From PALSA-600 sp963842335 (GTDB lineage: Bacteria > Actinomycetota > Thermoleophilia > Gaiellales > Gaiellaceae): DNA of 64,000 nucleotides. The first letter of the stretch is position 1; every line of letters starts with the position of its first letter. Under the pieces are notes generated by a model, which was given only the letters and a program-made list of their open reading frames with translations, had not been told where the DNA came from and did no database searches. The translations under genes were made by a program, and so were the position numbers. Location of the stretch: NCBI GenBank assembly GCA_963842335.1, contig CAWJGF010000010.1:248001-312000 (forward strand). Reading direction: 5' to 3'. Below are positions 58,958-64,000 of this stretch, in pieces.

Positions 58958-58991
58958 CCGCTCAACCATCGCGATTGGCGTGGTTGAGCGG
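58958..58991 (+). terminator. Hairpin after tRNA-Val
   Basis: CCGCTCAACCA and TGGTTGAGCGG form an 11-bp perfect stem around TCGCGATTGGCG. The same place after the tRNA-Val remnant at 18990-19030 has a related hairpin. Nothing else is supported up to 59202. Confidence 0.65.
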
Positions 58992-59202
58992 ATCGGTGTG
59001 TGCGGTTCGAGTCGCGGGGTGACCTCATGCCGGACCGGTGCCGGACCCTGCGTGACGGACGAAAGGGAATCGAGGTTCGATCCGGGTGCGCCCATCGAGG
59101 GCAACTCGGTGCGGCCTTCCGCGTCGGTTCGCGCGTGTTCTCAAGCACCGACATCGCTAGACGATCCCGTGAAGCGTCGGGATCGCACCTGCGGGCGGGC
59201 CG

Positions 59203-59859
59203 TCAGCCGTGTCGGCCGACGCGAACGGAGGGAAGGGCGCCGACCTCGTCCTTGGACAGGGCGAGGTTCACCGCGTCGCTCCCGATCATGGTGACGGCCC
59301 CGATCGGGAAGGTGACCTCGTTTCGCCCCCACAGGTGGCCGCGCTCGAGGACGACGTGCGTAATGTGCTTCTCCGCGTCGACCACGAAGCCGTCCACCTC
59401 GCCCAGGGCATAGCCGTCTGCGGAGACGACGGCGCTGCCCCGCCGAATCTCTACCTCGCCCTTGGGCACACGGTGGTAGTACATGGTCAGGTGGGCGTCG
59501 CGCCCGACCGGATCCGGGACAACGTCGAGACCGGCGTAGTAGGGCATAGCAAGGACGGCCTCGACGCCGACGTCCCAGTCAGGGTCATCGGCGCGGCTTT
59601 CTCCGAGCCGGAGGTAGGCAGCTTGGCGCACGAACTCGAACGCTTGCGCCTCGTCTAGGGTGCACTCAAGCTCGATTTCGCGCTGCTCGTCTCTGGCCTT
59701 CGCCAGCAGGATGGGCACTAGCCGTCCCCCTCCCTCGCCCTGCTCCGGTTGGATCACGAGATGCGTCACACGCTTTTCGAGCGGGTCGAGGACGATGTCT
59801 GCCAGCTCGCCGTACACACCGTCGGTGCACCGAACGCGATTACCGATCTCGAGGCGCAT
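59203..59859 (-). CDS. PRC-barrel-domain protein
   Basis: 218 residues with two PRC-barrel-like beta domains: RLEIGNRVRCTDGVYGELAD to THLVIQPEQGEGGGRLVPIL at the start and VVSADGYALGEVDGFVVDAE, THVVLERGHLWGRNEVTFPI at the end. PRC barrels occur in photosynthetic reaction centres, RimM and many stress proteins; the role here is unknown. ATG at 59857-59859 follows GGAGGAGACG. It stands alone. Confidence 0.75.
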   Translation of the reverse strand: MRLEIGNRVRCTDGVYGELADIVLDPLEKRVTHLVIQPEQGEGGGRLVPILLAKARDEQREIELECTLDEAQAFEFVRQAAYLRLGESRADDPDWDVGVEAVLAMPYYAGLDVVPDPVGRDAHLTMYYHRVPKGEVEIRRGSAVVSADGYALGEVDGFVVDAEKHITHVVLERGHLWGRNEVTFPIGAVTMIGSDAVNLALSKDEVGALPSVRVGRHG

Positions 59860-60103
59860 GTCCGTATCGTCTCCTCCCGGACTGGTCGAAGCGGAGTCTA
59901 CGGGCAGGCGTCGAAGCGCATCGTCCCAGGCCGGCGACCGCGAAACGGCACGGACGACAGCCGAGCAGGACTTCTCGCCGCTAGACCCGGATGATGATCG
60001 AGATTCCTGTCGCTCTCGAGCTGTCGAACCCCTCCCCTGACCTGAAGCTTCGCGATCTTCGTACCGAGGTCGCCTCCGAACGGGACAAGTCGGCTCCAGA
60101 AGG

Positions 60104-60781
60104 TCATGCAAACAGACGCGCGAGCGCATCCACGACCAAGGCAACGCCGATCCCCAGCGGAAGCCAGACGCGCAACGTCGCCGCGTGCCTTGTCAGCCAA
60201 GATTGGCCGCGTTCGAGGATGACGGCGGCGCGCTCGCCGGCAACGACCACGATGCCGACGGGGACCCACACGAGGGCCGTTGCGATCACGATGTAGGTCA
60301 CGATCAGCGTGACATCGGCAGCGCCTCCGATACCGGCTTCGCTGATCGACGCCATGGCGAGGAACGTGAACACGAGCCGCTTCGGTCCTCCAAGACCGAG
60401 TAGTCCGGCCATCGAGAACGCTGCCGCCGGACGGACGGAGTCGAGACCCGCGAGAATCGCGCTCGCACGGCTGCTTCCCTGGGTCTCCGCTCGCGAGGAA
60501 GGATGCAGCGCTCGGAGGCCGATGATCAGCAGCGCCAGGCCGAGGAGAAGCGTCAGCACCGCTTCGATCGTTCCGTGCGCGTCGACCCGTTCGACCACGG
60601 CGTGGCCGATCAACAGGCCGAGACCGCACGCGATGCACGTACCGAGAAGAAGTCCACTCAGGAACGCGATGCCATTCCCGCGCGGGCGCTCGCTCCGGAG
60701 GACAACGAATGTCGCCGTCAGAACGATCGGGCTGACCGCCGCGGCGACGGCATAAACAAGGACGTGCCCGCTTTGCTTCAT
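60104..60781 (-). CDS. GAP-family (LysE-like) membrane protein
   Basis: 225 residues with six hydrophobic segments: VYAVAAAVSPIVLTATFVVL, LLLGTCIACGLGLLIGHAVV, AVLTLLLGLALLIIGLRALH, then FSMAGLLGLGGPKRLVFTFL and two more. A soluble basic loop (HPSSRAETQGSSRASAILAG) splits the halves. Same group as 19302-19982 but not closely similar. An export role is inferred from the family. Confidence 0.7.
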   Translation of the reverse strand: MKQSGHVLVYAVAAAVSPIVLTATFVVLRSERPRGNGIAFLSGLLLGTCIACGLGLLIGHAVVERVDAHGTIEAVLTLLLGLALLIIGLRALHPSSRAETQGSSRASAILAGLDSVRPAAAFSMAGLLGLGGPKRLVFTFLAMASISEAGIGGAADVTLIVTYIVIATALVWVPVGIVVVAGERAAVILERGQSWLTRHAATLRVWLPLGIGVALVVDALARLFA

Positions 60782-61106
60782 CGCATCGAGTGTCGGTCAA
60801 GGGTCATTGCTCTCGACCCTGACGGTGACGAGCTAGCCACGCCGACATATCGCTAGTCCTGTAGAGGACGGCGCATGGGCGACGAGCTGAGGTTTCTCGG
60901 TGGGACCGTCACCTGTTCGAGCCCTTCCCGGAGTCTGCTACTGCGTAACACGCGCGCACTGTTCTTCGACGCGGGTGAGCGCGTCGTCGCTGGCGAAGTG
61001 CGCGCCGCGCAACGCGTTGCGCCGAGACTGCGGCTTCCCGTGGAAGGGCGTCGGGATCTAGGGAGCCCAGCGCCGGCGCCGACCGCGGTTCCTTGTGGCG
61101 AGTGAT
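60782..61106. other. Intergenic with one doubtful ORF
   Basis: A plus-strand ATG at 60875 opens MGDELRFLGGTVTCSSPSRS for 76 codons, Arg rich after the first third; I do not accept it as a gene with any confidence. No hairpin seen. Confidence 0.25.
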
Positions 61107-61430
61107 CTACACCGGCGCGCGCTCGTAGCTGACCCGACGGCGCAGGCTGCCCGCGTCGGCGGGGTCGAACCAGATCGAGATCAGCACCGCGCCACATACC
61201 CTCGGGGACTCCACCAACTCCGCGTACTCGAGTGCGGCGGCCCTGCCCCGGTCATCGATTGCCACGAGAGCGTCAGTGTTTGCAGCCCGTTCCGCCGTGG
61301 CGTGTGCCCTTTCCCAACAGCGAACCTCGGCGTGGAGCACCTCGCCGTCTTGGCGGCGGATTCCGTAGTCCACCGTCCAGCCGTCCTGTGACGGCGCCGT
61401 CAGGTCGTGTATCTCGACCAGTTCGGCCAT
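61107..61430 (-). CDS. Small hypothetical protein
   Basis: 107 residues from ATG 61428-61430: MAELVEIHDLTAPSQDGWTV, DYGIRRQDGEVLHAEVRCWE, TDALVAIDDRGRAAALEYAE, SVLISIWFDPAD-like end. Reads as a small soluble alpha/beta protein. No family recognised. Confidence 0.5.
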   Translation of the reverse strand: MAELVEIHDLTAPSQDGWTVDYGIRRQDGEVLHAEVRCWERAHATAERAANTDALVAIDDRGRAAALEYAELVESPRVCGAVLISIWFDPADAGSLRRRVSYERAPV

Positions 61431-61629
61431 GCCGCACCGTACCCAAATGCGACGAGCCGATCGCACTCCAAGGCGGCGCAGGTGAAAACGCGTTCGCGGC
61501 CGGACCGATGACGAGCGACGAAGATGCCAAGCGAGAGCGATTGAAAGTAACCAGTCCGCACTGGTCTCGACGCGGTACGCCTGTGTGCACGGGTAGGAAA
61601 TGCGACCGGCGAGGTCGAACGCGGAGCCA

Positions 61630-62073
61630 ATGGAAGACGAGACTCGTCTGGAGCGCTGGCTCGACCGCGCTCTTGCGCGCGCCACGACGCCTCGAGGTGG
61701 TGCCGCTGTCATCGCCGGGGTCACAACACTTGCAACGGTTGGCTTCGGCGTTCTCATGACCGCGGTCGACCATCGGAACTTCACCACGGTCGGTCAGGGG
61801 CTCTGGTGGTCCGTCCAGACGGTCACTACCGTCGGTTACGGCGACATTGTCCCGACCAACACCGCCGGGCGGCTCGTCGCCGCAGTCGTGATGCTCGTCG
61901 GCCTCGCCTTTCTGTCCGTGATCACCGCGGCGATCACAAGCTCGTTCGTGGCGCGCGCCACCGACGAGCGGACGAAACGCTCCGACGGGGCCGCCCCGGC
62001 GACCGAGCACAACCTCCGCGAGATCAACGAGCGGCTTGAACGTATTGAAGGCCTGCTACGAGGACGGTCATAG
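61630..62073 (+). CDS. Small two-TM potassium channel, paralogue
   Basis: 147 residues, filter TVGYGD, C-terminal helix NLREINERLERIEGLLRGRS. It matches 22461-22904 almost throughout: RLERWLDRALARATTPRGGA against LERWLDRALARAKTPRGGAI, and GLWWSVQTVTTVGYGDIVPT against GLWWSVQTVTTVGYGDHVPT. GGAG just before the ATG at 61630. The two could form mixed tetramers. Confidence 0.9.
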   Translation: MEDETRLERWLDRALARATTPRGGAAVIAGVTTLATVGFGVLMTAVDHRNFTTVGQGLWWSVQTVTTVGYGDIVPTNTAGRLVAAVVMLVGLAFLSVITAAITSSFVARATDERTKRSDGAAPATEHNLREINERLERIEGLLRGRS

Positions 62074-62204
62074 CAAACTGCTGCGAAGCCTACGTCCGAC
62101 CCAGGGCCGCACGAGGTTGCTGTTCGATCGGCCTGACTCCTCTCAATTGGTGCTCGGTAACGATCTCAAAACGGCGGTGGGCGGATGAGTTGCCCGCGCA
62201 CTCG

Positions 62205-62500
62205 CTAGCCCTTCACGGCGCCCGAGAGACCGCCGACGATACGGCGCTCGGCGAAGAGGAAGAACACGAGCGCTGGGATGATCGACAGCGTTGTGAATGC
62301 CAGGACGCCGGCGGTGTCCGTGCTGTGGTCGGTCGAGTAGTTCGCCACGCCGAGCGGCAGCGTCCAATGGTGCGGATCGGCGAGAACGAGTAGCGGCAGG
62401 ATGAAGTTGTTCCAGCTCGTGATCACCGACAGGATCGTCACGGTGATCAGCGCCGGCCGGGTGAGCGACGCTGATGCCAAGCTAGGCCCGAGAATGCGCA
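62205..62500 (-). pseudogene. C-terminal fragment of a sugar ABC transporter permease
   Basis: The minus frame has RPALITVTILSVITSWNNFI, LPLLVLADPHHWTLPLGVAN and LSIIPALVFFLFAERRIVGG with the end GLSGAVKG, the last two transmembrane segments of a MalG/carbohydrate-type permease (membrane component of a sugar importer). The first two thirds, including the EAA loop, and the other subunits are absent. The break lies about 62500. Confidence 0.65.
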
Positions 62501-62592
62501 AACCGCGGTGCTCCGGCTTGGCGAGCCGGGGGTCATGATCGTCGCGGTCATCGTGCCGGGTTACGCTGCCCGTAGGAGAGTCAAGGAGACCC

Positions 62593-63162
62593 ATGACGGA
62601 CTACATGGTCAAGCCGCTCAGCCCGGGCACCTGGGACGGGTTCGCCGGGCTCGCGCAACGGCACAACGGCGTGTTCGGAGGCTGCTGGTGCACCTACTTC
62701 CACACAATGCACTCTGAGAAGACGTTCGACGCCGACGACAACCGGAGTCTCAAGCGGCGCCTCGTCGAGGAGGGCCGGGCGCATGCCGCGCTCGTCTACA
62801 ACGGGGACGAGGCGATCGCGTGGTGCGAGTACGGGAGCCCTGAGGAGCTGCCGAACATCTACCACCGCAAGCAGTACGAGGAGGAGCTCGATCTCGTCCC
62901 CGATTACCGGATCACCTGCATTTTCGTGGACCGGCGCTACCGGCGAAAGGGGCTGTCGGACGTCGCGCTGCGAGGTGCCCTCGACCTGATCTCGGAGGCG
63001 GGCGGTGGCGTCGTCGAGGGCTACCCGCACGACACGCAGGGCAAGAAGAAGTCCGTGCTCTACAACGGGACGCGCACTCTCTTCGAGCGGGCGGGCTTCA
63101 CGTTCGTCCGCAGCAAGGGTACGGGGAACTTGAACTGCGTCATGCGCCGCATCGTGCCCTGA
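62593..63162 (+). CDS. GNAT acetyltransferase
   Basis: 189 residues: MTDYMVKPLSPGTWDGFAGL, GGCWCTYFHTMHSEKTFDAD, ITCIFVDRRYRRKGLSDVAL, GTRTLFERAGFTFVRSKGTG. The acetyl-CoA loop is RRYRRKGLS (with Lys and Ser at the usual Gly positions). This matches a GNAT subgroup often annotated as hypothetical. GGAG precedes the ATG. Confidence 0.8.
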   Translation: MTDYMVKPLSPGTWDGFAGLAQRHNGVFGGCWCTYFHTMHSEKTFDADDNRSLKRRLVEEGRAHAALVYNGDEAIAWCEYGSPEELPNIYHRKQYEEELDLVPDYRITCIFVDRRYRRKGLSDVALRGALDLISEAGGGVVEGYPHDTQGKKKSVLYNGTRTLFERAGFTFVRSKGTGNLNCVMRRIVP

Positions 63163-63279
63163 CCCACCGTTAGTCATCGAGTGCGGTGTGTGACCTTCGG
63201 CGATCGCACTGTCGCTCGGAACCGTGATTAGGCGGCCTCCCCCTCGCTGGCCGCCTCGGGGGGTCTCGCCGAGCAGTCC

Positions 63280-63320
63280 GGATCGGGGTCCCGCGGGAGT
63301 CATGTCGGTCGAGGGGAGGC
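63280..63320 (+). repeat. Hairpin repeat copy after GNAT gene
   Basis: GGATCGGGGTCCC then GCGGGAGTCATGTCGG then TCGAGGGGAGGCGC. The arms no longer pair well. It lies in the convergent gap between the GNAT gene and the aldolase gene. Confidence 0.6.
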
Positions 63321-63358
63321 GCGCCCGCAGGTCGGCGTCCGAACGTCGCAGTGCGCAG

Positions 63359-64000
63359 CTAACTGTCGGCCGCGCGCTCGAGTAGCTCGCCCCAGAGTTC
63401 GACCACTTCGCTGATCGGAACGGCGAGGTTCGCGGCTGTCAGCGACAGCTCGCACCGCTGCGAGCCAGGATCGCCAGTCGCGCTGAACTCGCTCGAGAGC
63501 CAGATCTTCGATTCTCGCGTGACCTGGTAGACGGCGTCGTTCAGCGCCTCGAGCCGCCTTCGGACGATCACGTGCAACATCGCCGCTTGCGGCGGGTCCG
63601 GCACGACGGTCACGTCGTCGATTGCCGATAGGGCTTCGCCGACCAGGCGTGCCCGCTCGACCAGCTCTGGCATCCGCGGCAGGCGCTCGTCCAGACCGAG
63701 CTCAGCCGCGAGCAGGTACGGGTAGGCCCGGAAGAGCCGGCCGCCGTGGCGGATCTGCCAGACGCGAGCTTCCTGGATCAAGTCCTCCGGCCCCGCCAGC
63801 GCGCAGCCGGCCGGCGCACCAAGGTCCTTGTAGAACGAGACGTAGACCGTGTCGAACAGCGCACCGATCTCCGCCAACGACCGTCCGTAGAACGGCCCGC
63901 ATTGCCAGAGCCGTGCCCCGTCAAGATGCAGCGCCGCGCCGCGGAGGCGAGCCGCCTCGCACGTCGCCACCAGGTCGTCCCACGGCGGCAGCTCCCCGCC
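63359..64000 (-). CDS. Threonine-aldolase-like PLP enzyme, partial
   Basis: The frame runs to the window edge, so the first part is missing. 213 residues are visible: LHLDGARLWQCGPFYGRSLA (substrate-binding end), VYVSFYKDLGAPAGCALAGP (lysine for the PLP Schiff base in SFYKDLGA), then GGRLFRAYPYLLAAELGLDE. This is the beta-eliminating lyase/threonine aldolase fold. Reaction by family: cleavage of threonine or a related beta-hydroxy amino acid to glycine and an aldehyde. Confidence 0.85.
   Translation of the reverse strand, partial: GGELPPWDDLVATCEAARLRGAALHLDGARLWQCGPFYGRSLAEIGALFDTVYVSFYKDLGAPAGCALAGPEDLIQEARVWQIRHGGRLFRAYPYLLAAELGLDERLPRMPELVERARLVGEALSAIDDVTVVPDPPQAAMLHVIVRRRLEALNDAVYQVTRESKIWLSSEFSATGDPGSQRCELSLTAANLAVPISEVVELWGELLERAADS

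Noticed and set aside
1..64000. CRISPR array or cas genes
   Set aside because: No regularly spaced identical repeats with unique spacers and no Cas-like protein seen.

Overview
The window looks like a chromosomal segment of a high-GC actinomycete, most likely a Thermoleophilia-type soil bacterium (Gaiellales or Solirubrobacterales). That placement is an inference from gene content: large LuxR-type ATPase regulators, adenylate-cyclase/ATPase regulators, GAP-family membrane proteins, frequent GTG and TTG starts, AGGAGG-type ribosome binding sites, and many small secreted proteins. No rRNA gene or housekeeping marker is present to confirm it. Three complete tRNA genes are present: Lys(TTT), Glu(TTC) and Val(TAC).

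Layout. 1-7.3 kb: end of a methyltransferase, a secreted M1 metallopeptidase, then a module of a giant LuxR-ATPase regulator, a small DUF4242-like protein and a secreted allene-oxide-cyclase-like barrel protein. 7.8-14.4 kb: secreted small proteins, a LuxR regulator, and an unusual protein fusing a class III nucleotide cyclase, one membrane segment, a beta-propeller and an ABC-type peptide-binding domain. 14.7-18.7 kb: tRNA-Lys, a glucuronyl-epimerase-like secreted enzyme, a tandem acetyltransferase and tRNA-Glu. 19-28 kb: envelope and membrane genes (GAP protein, phosphoesterase, K+ channel, FUSC-like protein, DUF1269 protein, arylsulfatase). 28-45 kb: the accessory zone, with a HEPN/AbiU2-like gene, HU, a large secreted DUF11-type protein, an IS110 element, a run of small stand-alone enzymes (MBL-fold, cupin, GFA, VOC, GNAT), a cyclase/ATPase regulator, a serine recombinase and an ASCH protein. 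46-54 kb: YncE-like protein with a divergent LysR, acetyltransferase, pentapeptide protein, methyltransferase and secreted proteins. 54-58.8 kb: a second LuxR-ATPase module with a secreted cupin and DUF4242-like protein, then a luciferase-like oxidoreductase. 58.9-64 kb: tRNA-Val, PRC-barrel protein, second GAP protein, second K+ channel, ABC permease remnant, acetyltransferase and a partial threonine aldolase.

The most distinctive signals are non-coding. (1) A short repeat with core AACACTSGCCCAGGCGAGC occurs about nine to eleven times, every copy found on the same strand, usually just beyond the 3' end of an accessory gene. (2) A second hairpin repeat starts GGATCGGGGTCCCGC and recurs about eight times; four copies sit directly after an intact or decayed serine recombinase C-terminus, and its hairpin shows a compensatory change. 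(3) The IS110 leader carries complementary segments and three GTGACTC repeats, as expected for a bridge RNA. (4) A 28-bp TGT...ACA palindrome, res-site-like, lies upstream of the recombinase. (5) Two regulator modules share the same sequence immediately after the regulator stop codon, and two other genes share a 48-bp upstream element with a palindrome. These suggest long recombination activity and at least two small signal-response circuits controlling secreted proteins.
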